Origin: Aureococcus anophagefferens
Taxonomy: Eukaryota; Sar; Pelagophyceae; Pelagomonadales; Pelagomonadaceae
NCBI RefSeq assembly: GCF_000186865.1
Contig: NW_008705567.1
Span: 990,588-1,017,157, forward strand
Length of the DNA: 26,570 bases
Direction: 5' to 3'
Of this stretch, positions 8,642 through 16,859 are shown one piece after another (the first letter of the stretch is position 1; the number at the start of each line of letters is the position of its first letter). The translations under genes were made by a program, and so were the position numbers. Under the pieces are notes generated by a model that searched no databases, had not been told where the DNA came from, and saw only the letters and a program-made list of their open reading frames with translations.

Positions 8642-9496
8642 TTAGGCCTCGTCGTCGGACGAGAGGCCCGCGGCCATGAACGCGGCGGCGACGTCCGCCT
8701 CGTCGTCCGAGCTCGCGCTCGGCGCCCGCCGCCGCGCCGCGTCGGCGGGTCTCGCTTCCGGCGCCGCGGCGGCCGCGTCGCCCGGGCGCCGCTTGTCGAG
8801 GGCGAAGCACGCGTAGCCGAAGCCGACGTCGACGGCGCGGGTCTCGCAGCGCGCCCACGGCGCCGCGGCGCCGCCGGCGAGGAGCAGCGGCCGCCGGAAG
8901 TGGGGCTGGCTGAACGTGATCTGCAGGAAGCGGCCGCCGTCCCGCAGGACGTGCGCGACGCTGGCGGCGAGCTTTTCTGCCGCGGCGACGGCCGCGTCAG
9001 TCGGCGTCCATCGGTCGCCGCCGCCGTCCGCGACGACGGCGTCGAAGCCCGCCTTGTCCAGGACAACGTCAAAAGCGCCCGCCGCGAAGGTCGCGCCGAG
9101 GTCGAGCATGTCCGCGTACGCGTAGCGCAGGCCCGCGACGGCCGCGTGCTTTTTGGCCATGCGCGCGACGCACGTCTCGCTGTAGTCAGAAGCTATAACA
9201 TTCGTGCACCCGAGCTCGCGCGCCAAATCCGCGCCGAGCTCGCTGTTGCCGCAGCCGACGAGGAGGATCTTCGCATCGCGGTCCTCCGGGAGGAGCTCTT
9301 CCAGGAGACCGCGGATGTCTTTGAAGGCGCAGAGCCACTCCTTCGCGTCTTCCGTTTCGAAGCGCGCGTCCCAGTAGTCCCGCCGCGTGTAGAGGTGGCT
9401 CCCGACGAGGGGCGTCGCGCCGTCGGCGAGGAGCTGCTCCGAGCGCGGCGCGGCCTGGCCGGATTGGCCGTCGGTCTCTAGCAAAACTTCTGCCAT
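8642..9496 (-). CDS. Class I SAM methyltransferase, EEF1AKMT4/METTL13-like
   Basis: 284 residues, ATG at 9496. A YWDARFE motif at residues 41-47 is the family signature (YWD-x-R[YF]). SAM-binding motif I is ILLVGCGNSELG (about 77-88), the acidic end of strand 2 is VIASDYSE, and the post-I/motif II strand reads FDVVLDKAGFDAVV, matching the 'FDVVLEKGTLDAL' of EEF1AKMT4. Near the C-terminus, QITFSQPHFRRPLL matches the 'SxxxPHFR' strand. These enzymes methylate lysines of translation elongation factor eEF1A in the cytosol; the exact site cannot be read here. The last 60 residues are Ala/Arg-rich and acidic with two SSDDEA motifs, probably disordered. The gene precedes and runs with no relation of function beside TMEM18, 65 bp away on the same strand. 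Confidence 0.85.
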   Translation of the reverse strand: MAEVLLETDGQSGQAAPRSEQLLADGATPLVGSHLYTRRDYWDARFETEDAKEWLCAFKDIRGLLEELLPEDRDAKILLVGCGNSELGADLARELGCTNVIASDYSETCVARMAKKHAAVAGLRYAYADMLDLGATFAAGAFDVVLDKAGFDAVVADGGGDRWTPTDAAVAAAEKLAASVAHVLRDGGRFLQITFSQPHFRRPLLLAGGAAAPWARCETRAVDVGFGYACFALDKRRPGDAAAAAPEARPADAARRRAPSASSDDEADVAAAFMAAGLSSDDEA

Positions 9497-9561
9497 GCCT
9501 GATCGCCTTCGCCAACATCGGCCTCAACCATGCCGCGCGCGGTGCCACAGACGCCATAGCC

Positions 9562-10155
9562 TTAGTCCGCCTTCCCCTCCTTCTCCTTCTCCTTCTCCTT
9601 GGCCGTGAGGTGGTCCTTGAACTCGCGCCGCTTGACGTCGACGAGCATGTGGGCCGCGAGGTGGAGGAAGTTGAGGAGCATGCAGAGCGAGAGCGCGAGC
9701 ATGGGCGCGCAGAAGAGCGCGCCGGCGAAGATGCCGTGGTCGTCGAAGTAGTTCTGCGTCGCGAACTTCTCCCAGTGGGCCGCGCCGAGCGCGTTGAGCC
9801 GCTCCGCGAGTCCGACGGCGATCGTCACGCCGAAAAACAGCCCGACCTGGACCTCGTAGACCTTGCGAAACGCGAGGAAGACGACCCAGAGGCTCGCGTG
9901 CCACGCCAGCACGCCCTGGATCCAGCGCTCGGACCAGTCCACGGCGGCGCGGAAGGCCGCGACGTTCTCCAAAAAGGTCTCCGGACCGACCTTCGCGCCC
10001 TTGAGCACCTCGGACTTGATGCCGTCGATGATCGAGCCCAGCGACTCCATGTCGTCGACTTCGCCGGACGTCGCGTTCGGGACGCCGGCGCGCGCGCCGA
10101 GCGCGCCGAGCAGCGCGCCGAGCAGCGCGCCGAGGGCGGCTCGTCGTCTCATCAT
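9562..10155 (-). CDS. TMEM18: TMEM18-family membrane protein
   Basis: 197 residues from ATG at 10155. A hydrophobic leader with three Arg at the start (residues 1-22) looks like a signal peptide or anchor. The core follows TMEM18: DWSERWIQGVLAWHASLW, YEVQVGLFFGVTIAVGLAERLNAL, FATQNYFDDHGIFAGALFCAP, then a last hydrophobic helix. These match human TMEM18 'FDWSEPW', 'NFQVGLF', '[20 protein letters not shown]'. Three to four membrane spans. The tail is highly basic and charged (KEKEKEKEGK), encoded by a CTTCTC hexamer repeat at about 9573-9600. TMEM18 is reported at the nuclear envelope, with a basic C-terminus proposed to bind DNA; the same location here is inference. The leader is not typical of animal TMEM18. 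Confidence 0.85.
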   Translation of the reverse strand: MMRRRAALGALLGALLGALGARAGVPNATSGEVDDMESLGSIIDGIKSEVLKGAKVGPETFLENVAAFRAAVDWSERWIQGVLAWHASLWVVFLAFRKVYEVQVGLFFGVTIAVGLAERLNALGAAHWEKFATQNYFDDHGIFAGALFCAPMLALSLCMLLNFLHLAAHMLVDVKRREFKDHLTAKEKEKEKEGKAD

Positions 10156-10213
10156 GTTTGCGGCGAGCTGAGCCGAACTTGATGCTCAGTTGAAGGGCCG
10201 CAGCTGGGCTGCG

Positions 10214-11170
10214 ATGGAGCTCAAGGAGTCGAGTCCCCTCGGTCTCGGGTGGAACGGGTGGAACTTCGAGTTTACCGTCGACGACGTACGGCGTGAGGGC
10301 TGGCTGAACAGCATCTCGTTCGATCGCGACGACCCGAGCCCCTACAAAGACTACTGGGTAAACACTTTTCCGAGCAAGGGCTGGGAGGGCTGGGACACCA
10401 CTTTGGACGGCGAACGGTATACCATCCCTGGCCTGGTCGAATTGGGTGCATCGTGGATAATTGAGCCAATCTTCGAGCACGACGAAGCGCTGCGAAAGGG
10501 CGAGGATGTTGTGCTAGTTTTGACAGCGCTACTGTTCGTGACGATGAAGGCGTCCTTACTCCGTGGCTGTTCCAGGAAGCCCGGCGCGGGTGCCGACCAC
10601 CTGGATGTCGCGCGGGTGCTCCTCCAGCACGGCGCGGACCCGGCGCGCATAATGTCGAATCCAGGATTTTGTCGAATCCAGGAGTTTGGCAGCCCGCTCT
10701 GCTACGCGCGATCGCGCGGCGACTTTGAGGCGTTCCGCTATCTATTCGAAGCTCATCCTCGCGTCATGCGCAAGTTGGCTCGGCGGCGATGTTCGAACTG
10801 CCAAGGTGAGGGGTCCATCCTCGCTCCAGCTTTCCAGCGCTGCCAATTTTGTTCGAAAGAGTGCCAGAAAATGCACTGGCGGCGCGAGCATCGGAACTTC
10901 TGCCCGGGCAGGGCCAAGCAGATCAAGAAGAAGCAGAAAGCGCGACTCGAAGCAGACTTAGCGCGGGTCCGATCGCAGATCATGAGCAACGATCTAGAGC
11001 GCTCGAGAGTCAAGAATGAGCTCATGATGAACATTGCCAACAATCTAATGAACGATGCGCCAGTCGAACATTTTATCCAGCTACCCGACGGGGGGTTACT
11101 GCCAGTCTCATTCTCAGCGAGCGATATCCGAATGGCCGCCGAATTCCATGGGCGGAAGTTTCCCGAGTAA
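10214..11170 (+). CDS. Ankyrin-repeat and MYND zinc-finger protein
   Basis: 318 residues from ATG at 10214; the next start upstream would be TTG. Residues 1-110 have no recognisable domain, with a Trp/Gly-rich start. About 128-182 are two degenerate ankyrin repeats (DVARVLLQHGADPAR and GSPLCYARSRGDFEAFRYL), separated by more residues than usual. The MYND finger is about 193-230: C193, C196, C210, C213, C217, H221, H226, C230, then a Lys-rich coil. MYND fingers bind proline-rich peptides, so a scaffold role is possible. The finger is compressed: only two residues lie between C210 and C213 where a Cys pair plus linker is expected. GC and codon use are less extreme than in the neighbours. The ATG is only 58 bp from the divergent TMEM18 start. 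Confidence 0.7.
   Translation: MELKESSPLGLGWNGWNFEFTVDDVRREGWLNSISFDRDDPSPYKDYWVNTFPSKGWEGWDTTLDGERYTIPGLVELGASWIIEPIFEHDEALRKGEDVVLVLTALLFVTMKASLLRGCSRKPGAGADHLDVARVLLQHGADPARIMSNPGFCRIQEFGSPLCYARSRGDFEAFRYLFEAHPRVMRKLARRRCSNCQGEGSILAPAFQRCQFCSKECQKMHWRREHRNFCPGRAKQIKKKQKARLEADLARVRSQIMSNDLERSRVKNELMMNIANNLMNDAPVEHFIQLPDGGLLPVSFSASDIRMAAEFHGRKFPE
10653..10683. repeat. 14-bp direct repeat, period 17, inside the MYND gene
   Basis: TGTCGAATCCAGGA occurs at 10653-10666 and 10670-10683. The 17-base period is not a multiple of three, so the two copies are read in different frames. They sit in the extra-long linker between the two ankyrin repeats. Confidence 0.85.
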
Positions 11171-11262
11171 TCTAGAGAGGCCCCTCATAAGACTGCCCGC
11201 GCGATGGTACAAAGGGAGGTTGGGGGTGCGGTTCGGCGCGGCGGGCGGGCGGGCGCGCGGGC

Positions 11263-14200
11263 TCACTGGGAGGCCCACTTCATCTCGTAGGTGTAGCCCC
11301 AGGCGCCGCGGCCCGCGGGCGTGACGTGGTGCATGATCTTGGCCTCGCCCGGCGGGATGACCATGGAATTGACGAGGGAGCCCGTGTGGGACTTGCAGTT
11401 CTTGGACTTGGAGCAGTCCATCGTGACCTTGTAGGGCCGCGACGACGTGTTCTTCGCGAGCATGGACGCGCCCGTCGTCGCCTGGGCGACGTAGACCTCG
11501 ATCTCGCCGTACTTGACGGGCGTGCCCTGGAGGATGGGCAGCTCCTGGGCCTCCTCGATGACCGCCGGGTCGTCCGTGACCTTGTCGAGGTGGATGGGCT
11601 CGTCCGCGTGGACGGAGATGGCGACGCGGCGGCTGCGGATGGGCACGGGCACGTCGCGGGGCGTCTTCCCCGGCTCGTAGCCCAGCTTCAGCAGCAGCCC
11701 CGGCCAGTCCTCGTGGGACCGGAGCCACTCGCCGACCTCGCCCTCCGTGATGCCGTCGCGGTTCCGCGCGAACGACATCAATTTCGTGATGTCCGAGATC
11801 TTCTCGAGGCCCAGCGCGGAGAGCAGCTCCGCGGCCTCGCCGCCCTCGCCCACGCTTAAGATGCCGTCCATGGTGCGGTTGAAGCGCGAGAAGACCTCGC
11901 GCGTCACGGGCTTCATGTGGACGACGTCGAAGTCCGGCGGCCACGCGGTCCGCGGGTGCGGCCGCGCGGCCCGGAGCGCGACGCCCGTCGTGTAGACGCA
12001 GATGACGTACTCGCCCGGCGCCCACTTCTTGTGCGCCGCCGGCGACGTCATCGCCGGCGCGAACTGCTGCCGGTCCTTGCAGGGCGACACGGCCGTCTGG
12101 AGCTCGAAGTCGCCCGACGTCCGGCCGGACGGGCGCCGCACGACGGTGAAGCCCACGTCCATGTAGTCCCCGGCGCTCCCGAGGCAGCGCTCGTCGTGCT
12201 GGTGGACGCCGACGAAGACGTGGGACGGCTGCGTGAGGTGCAGCGAGTACATCTCCGACATGTCGTCGAGCGCGAGGTGGCCGCGCTGCCGCGCCTCGTG
12301 CCACTTCGTGCCCGCGATGGACTGCTGGAGCGCGAAGGAGAAGGACGCAAAGTGCGTGATGAAGTCCTCGTAGCCCATCCAGAACGTGCCGTCGCCGTCC
12401 TTGATGACGTCCGCCGCGGGGACGCCGAGCGCCTTGCCCATCTTCTCCTTCATCGCCGCCGTCCACCGCGGGTCGCTGTCGCCCCAGGCGCCGTCCCACT
12501 CGAACTTGCCCCAGGGGTTCCGCAGGCACACCAATTTCTGGCCGTCGATCTCCCGCGCGGCGATCAGCGAGTACGCGTGGCCGGGCACGAGGCCCGACTT
12601 GGGGATCTTCGTGTCGCCCTTGCCCTCCGTGAAGCGGTCCTCGCCCGGCGTCGACGCGCAGGCGACGGCCTTGTTCTTGTCCGCGAAGACGAGCTTGTCG
12701 AAGAGCGTGCCGTCCTTGACCATCTTCTTCACGAGCACGTTCTTGAACTTGAAGCGGAACGTCGGGAAGCCCGTCAAATCCATCAACCCCTCGGCCGCGA
12801 GGCCGCCGCGGAGCCGGAAGTAGTTGCCGCTCAGCTTCGCCATGGCCTTCTCGAGGAGCAGCACCCACAACTCCTCGCCGTTCGCGCGCGAGAAGATGGG
12901 CGTGCCCGCGCCGACGTCGCAGGGGAAGTAGTCGTCGAGCGTCACCGTGTGCCAGAGGCCGCCCGTGCAGAGGCGCACGCGGTAGAGGCCCGACGACTGG
13001 AAGGTCTGCATGACGCCGGGGAAGAGGGCCCGGATGACCTCGGGGAACTCCGCGCACGCGGATAAAGCGCACATGAGCCAGCAGTCGCCGAGCTTGCCTG
13101 CGTGGAATTCGACCGCTGGTTTGGGTGGTCCTGACCAAACTGCAGCACTCTCGAGCTCGGTCACATCGAAGTCGATTCGGCTGATTTTTGGACGAATCGA
13201 TGGCTCTCGTCGAGTTCTCGAAGCACGGCCGAAGTCCTCGCGTCGAAACGGTCGCATGTGCGCCCATTGACGTCGGGTTGAAGATTTGAATTCCACGCGG
13301 GAGCTCGCCCTGCTTGATGTCGTCGGGCGCGATGCCGCCCGAGAAGACCTCGGGGTTGCCGTAGATGGACGAGGCGCGCTTGTAGACGAGCTTGTGGGGC
13401 TTCTTGACCTCCGTCGTCGCGTAGGTGCCCGGCGTCTCCAGCGGCGGGTAGTCCAAATCGACGAACTTCTGGTCGCCGAGCTCGGACGCGAGGCGCGCGA
13501 CGGGGTCCCACTCAAAATTCAAGTGCTTGGCGTCGAGGCCCTCCATGGCCTTGATGTCGGCGAGGACGCCCGCCTCCTGCTGCTTCGTGAGCTTGATGGC
13601 CTCGAGGCGCGTGGGCGCGCGCGGCGGCGGCGGCGGCGCGTCCGGGTTCGACTCCGTCGCGAGCGACTCCTCCTCGACGTAGCCGCCGTTGCCCGTCTTG
13701 TTCTTGTTGAGGCGCATCAAGATGGCCGCCTCGCGCTCGAGGTCGCCGTGGCGCTCGCGGAGCAGGCCGAGGCGGTCGCCGCGCGCGCGCGCGAGCTCCT
13801 CCTCGACGGCGCCGAGCTCCTGCTCGACGACCGCGGACCGGCTCACGAGCGCGTCGGGCCGCGCCGCCGCGGCGACGGGCGCCGGCGCGGCGATCTTGGC
13901 CGCGGCGCGGCCCGTGGCGATGATGGAGTTCCACTCGGCCATCGTGTTCGCGTCGAACGACGCGAGCTCGCCGGACGCGGGGTTGACGAGCGCCGCGTCC
14001 GAGGTCTGCGCGGCCTTGGACGACCGCGCGGCCGCGAGCTCGCCGTCCTTGGTCTTGAGCTGGGCGTTCAAAGCTCCGAGGCGCGCGCTGTGGGCGACGC
14101 CCTCGCTCCGGAGCGTGCGCTGGAGCTCCGCGACGGCCATGCGGAGCGCGCTGGCGTCTTTCCGTAAAGTGAGGAGCTGCGCGTCGAGGTCGCCGGCGAT

Positions 14201-15830
14201 GTCGAAGGCCGCCTCGTTCGCCGGGTCGTCCTGGACCTCCTCCATGGCCTTGCTGTCCTCCTCCTGCTCCGCCAAATTCTCCATCATCTGGTTGGCCATC
14301 GTGAGCTCGTGCGAGTGGACGTGGCGCCGGTTGTTGATCTCCGTGTCGCGGCGGCTCTCCGCGAGCTTCGCCTCGCGCTCGGCGTTGGCGAGCTCGAGCT
14401 GGAGCTGCTCGAGCGTGCGCTTGCGCTCGCCCCGCAGCGCGTCGCGCTGGCTCCGGAGCTTCTTCTGCTGGTCGAGCATCAACGCCCGCTCGCGCTCCTC
14501 GGCCTCCTTCGCGCCTGTGCCGAATTCAAATCTTCAACGCGACTTCAATGTGAGCGTATTTGAAAGTTTCGATGCGAGCTCTTCGACTCTGCTTCGAGAA
14601 CTCGACGAGGGCGATCGATTCGTCCAAAAATCAGCCGAATCGACTTCGATGTGACCGAGCTAGAGAATTCTGAAGTTTGGTCAGGACCACCCAAACCAGT
14701 GGTTGAATTCGGCACAGCTTCGCGCGGCGCGCGACCTCCTTCATGTAGGCCTTGTCGTCGTCCGGCAAGGCGTCCGCCGGCGCGCTGAAGCGCGCCGCGC
14801 GGGCCATGAGGCGCTCGGCCAAATTCGCGTCGACCTCGCCGTGGTGCTGCTTGGCCTGCTCGAGGCGGAGCCGCGCGGCGTCCGCCGCCGCTTCCAACTC
14901 CGCGAGGCGCCGGCGGGCCTCGTCGATCTCCCGCTTGAGGTCCGCGAGCTCGGAGTCGAGCTGGGACCGCGTCGCGTGGACCTCGCCGTGGGACTCGGAC
15001 TTCTCGTAGTGGAAGGCCTCCATCTTCGACGCGAGCTCCGTCTCCAGGACGGCGATGGCCGTCGCGAAGGACGCGCTGAACTCCCGGAGCTCCTGCTCGC
15101 GCTGGGCCGCCGTCTCGTCGCCGGCCTGCTTGAGGGCCGCGAGCTGGGCCAACAGCTCGTCGAGCTCCGCCTGGAAGGCCGACTTGGTCACGCCCAGGCG
15201 CTGCTCGGCCATCGTCTTCTGCTGCGCGAGCGCGTCGCGCGCGGCGTTGGCGACGTGGTGCGCGTGGTCCGTGCGCTGCTGCTCGAGGCGCTCCAACAAT
15301 TCGGCGTACATCTTCTTCAGCGCCTCGATGTCCACGTCCTTCTGCTGCGTCTCGCCCTCGAGGCGCGCCAAGATCCGCGACGACTCCGCCATCTGCGCGG
15401 TGTAGAGGGCCTCGACGCGCTTCCGCAGCAGCGCCGTGAGCTTCACTTCCAATTCGGCGAGGGACGCGTCGAAGGTGCCCTGCTTCGCCTCGAGCTTGGC
15501 GCCGAGGACGTCGCGCGCCTCCGCGAGCGAGAGCATCGCCTCCTCGTGGTACCGCTCCATCTTCGCGAGCGCCGCCGCGAATTTCGTCTGCTCCTCGTCG
15601 AAGGTCTCGAGGAGCTCGTCGTAGGCCTTGCCGAGGTCGTCGTTGGCCCCGCATTTCAGCTGGGCGATGGACTCGGCGCCCCCGTCGCCGAGCTTGGCGC
15701 GCTTGCTGGACACGGCGGCGGAGACCTGCTCCGCGCGCTTCACGGGGGCGTGCTCCGCGGCGGGCTTGGACGTCACGCGGCCCTGGGCCGACTCCTCGTG
15801 CTTCGGCTTCCCGAAGAAGTAGTGGAGCAT
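11263..15830 (-). CDS. Calpain-type cysteine protease with long coiled-coil N-terminus
   Basis: Exons 15830-14726, 14514-13309 and 13097-11263 give 1381 residues; both introns are introners in phase 1. Residues about 50-480 are an almost continuous coiled coil rich in Glu, Lys, Arg, Ala and Gln heptads. About 560-760 are mixed, with a Pro run. The calpain core starts at about 735. The catalytic Cys776 lies in QGKLGDCW, His944 in GLVPGHAYSL and Asn964 in LRNPWGKFEWDGAWGD, so the Cys-His-Asn triad is complete and an active cytosolic Ca2+-dependent protease is predicted. C2-like beta regions follow (HVFVGVHQHDE, GEYVICVYTT), then an EF-hand-like stretch (MDGILSVGEGGEAAELL) and another beta domain. 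Coiled coil plus calpain is not a metazoan arrangement; the coil suggests assembly on a filament or cytoskeletal partner, which is inference. Confidence 0.88.
13098..13300 (+). mobile_element. Introner copy A (203 bp), antisense, in calpain intron 2
   Basis: Non-coding element with imperfect inverted ends: CTGCGTGGAATTC at the left and the complement of CCGCGTGGAATTC at the right. It is flanked by an 8-bp target duplication with one mismatch, in gene sense gcGagctc (13308-13301, intronic) and gcAagctc (13097-13090, exonic). It lies opposite to the gene's direction, unlike the other three copies. Removing 13308-13098 as a GC-AG intron gives QG|KLGDCW, the calpain consensus around the catalytic Cys. 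An internal GT donor at 13296 would also keep the frame but would add four residues. The core shared with the other copies contains GGCTGATTTTTGGACG. Confidence 0.93.
14515..14717 (-). mobile_element. Introner copy B (203 bp) in calpain intron 1
   Basis: Both ends carry the perfect 15-bp inverted repeat CTGTGCCGAATTCAA. The perfect 8-bp target duplication CTTCGCGC lies at 14507-14514 and 14718-14725. It runs in the same direction as the calpain gene. Excising 14725-14515 from a GC donor in the duplication to the terminal CAG rejoins the coiled coil as EVARRAKEAEERERA in frame; the GT inside the end repeat would break the frame. It faces copy A in inverted orientation 1.2 kb away. Confidence 0.95.
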
Positions 15831-16009
15831 GGTCGCGGATACTTGTGTGGACGGCGCCTGCTCCCAGCCTGTGGATTTTTGGGGCTGCCACCGAACCAGC
15901 TAATTTGGAGAGCCGCACCGTGACGGCACCGAAGCTGGTATTCCTCAACACTCACCTCGGCTGTACGCAGTCAACACCCACCTCGGCTGTACGTCGCAGT
16001 CTCTTTCCG
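15831..16009. promoter_or_regulatory. Divergent promoter, calpain and ubiquitin-like gene
   Basis: 179 bp between divergent start codons. It contains a 23-bp motif repeated at a 26-bp period close to the plus-strand gene. No TATA box is seen. Confidence 0.4.
15945..15993. repeat. 23-bp tandem repeat in the divergent promoter
   Basis: Copies at 15945-15967 and 15971-15993 match at 22 of 23 bases, with core CACCTCGGCTGTACG, separated by CAG. It ends 16 bp before the ATG at 16010. Duplicated regulatory site or 5' UTR repeat; the sequence alone cannot distinguish these. Confidence 0.8.
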
Positions 16010-16622
16010 ATGGCCTCCACGCTGCCCGTCAATGGCTCCTACGGCAAGACGTCGCTCCCCTGGCCCCTGCCCGAGGTCTGGAAGGGCGAGGTCGACAAGG
16101 GCTACTTCTGCGACGACGGCAAGGAGACCCTGGCCGCGCGTCGCCCCGCGCCCGCGACGGCGGACGCCGCGGCGCTCGCCGCCGCGCTGGAGCGCGCCGG
16201 AAGACGCGCGTCCCCCCATCGCAGTTCAAGTACAGCGCCGCGACGGCGGCGCCGCCGCCGGACATGAACGGCTGCAAGGGCATCGACATGCAGCGCGCGG
16301 AGGTCTACGGCCAGATCGACGGCAAGGGCGACGCGAAGATCCAGGTCTTCCTCAAGACGGGCCCGGCGAACCGCGCGCCCGCCTTCGTCGCGAAAAACAT
16401 CTCCATCAACGACCCCGCGGCCAGCGCGTCCGCCGGCGTTTTCGATCGCTTCGTCCCCCGCGCGAGCGGCCGCGGCCCGCAGGCGTCAAGAAGGCCGCGG
16501 AGGACGGCGGCGCGAAACTCAAAATCGAGAAGCTCTTCCACCACGGCAAGGAGCTCGACATGGACAAGTCCCTGAGCAGCCAGGGCATCTTCCGCGACCC
16601 GACGCTCATCGAGTTCAAGTAG
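16010..16622 (+). CDS. Ubiquitin-like-fold protein, three exons
   Basis: Proposed exons 16010-16135, 16225-16435 and 16483-16622 give 158 residues. Three reading frames are needed, so introns are required. The C-terminal half fits a ubiquitin fold: AKIQVFLKTG (strand 1), VKKAAEDGG (helix), then KIEKLFHHGKELDMDKSLSS and QGIFRDPTLIEF, matching ubiquitin '[30 protein letters not shown]'. It ends at a Lys after IEF with no Gly-Gly, so it is likely a ubiquitin-like domain used for binding rather than conjugation. Residues 1-42 (LPWPLPEVWKGEVDKGYFC) are unfamiliar. Exon 1 to 2 could also be joined by a GT-AG intron 16140-16192, which would keep KTRVPPSQ. Function unknown. Confidence 0.55.
16136..16224 (+). 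other. Candidate GC-AG intron 1 of the ubiquitin-like gene
   Basis: 89 nt from GCGCGTCGCC to a C-rich acceptor ending ATCGCAG, phase 0 on both sides. Its first ten bases equal those of the candidate intron at 4569. An alternative GT-AG model is 16140-16192. Confidence 0.4.
16436..16482 (+). other. Candidate GC-AG intron 2 of the ubiquitin-like gene
   Basis: 47 nt, GCGTTTTCG to GGCCCGCAG. The exon 3 frame enters at phase 1, and none of the nearby GT dinucleotides has phase 1. GC at 16436 gives AASASAG-VKKAAEDGG without a gap. A second GC at 16424 also fits the phase. Confidence 0.45.
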
Positions 16623-16634
16623 GGGGGCGGCCAT

Positions 16635-16652
16635 CGCGCGCGCGCGCGCGCG
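16635..16652. repeat. (CG)9 microsatellite
   Basis: Nine CG dinucleotides in a row, just after the stop of the ubiquitin-like gene, probably in its 3' UTR. Confidence 0.9.
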
Positions 16653-16859
16653 GTGACACTCTCGTCGTCGTCTCGTCGTGGGGTGGGGTGGCGTCGTCCC
16701 CGTAGCCGCCGAGTGGCCTCCTTCGCGAGCGCGCGCGTCCGCGCGCGAGGGCCGCCTCTCTCGCGCGCACGTGGGTCAATGGTGAACCGGCTTCAAGTTG
16801 GTCGAGCGGACGATGCCGATGGATCCATGATGGATCCGGGCTGCTGAGGCGGCTCACGC

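Noticed and set aside
15801..15830. PIP-box-like MLHYFFGK at the calpain N-terminus
   Set aside because: Lacks the Gln of the consensus and the needed spacing; likely chance.
16818..16837. GATGGATCC direct repeat before the membrane protein gene
   Set aside because: Only 9 bp at an 11-bp period; too short to call a functional site.
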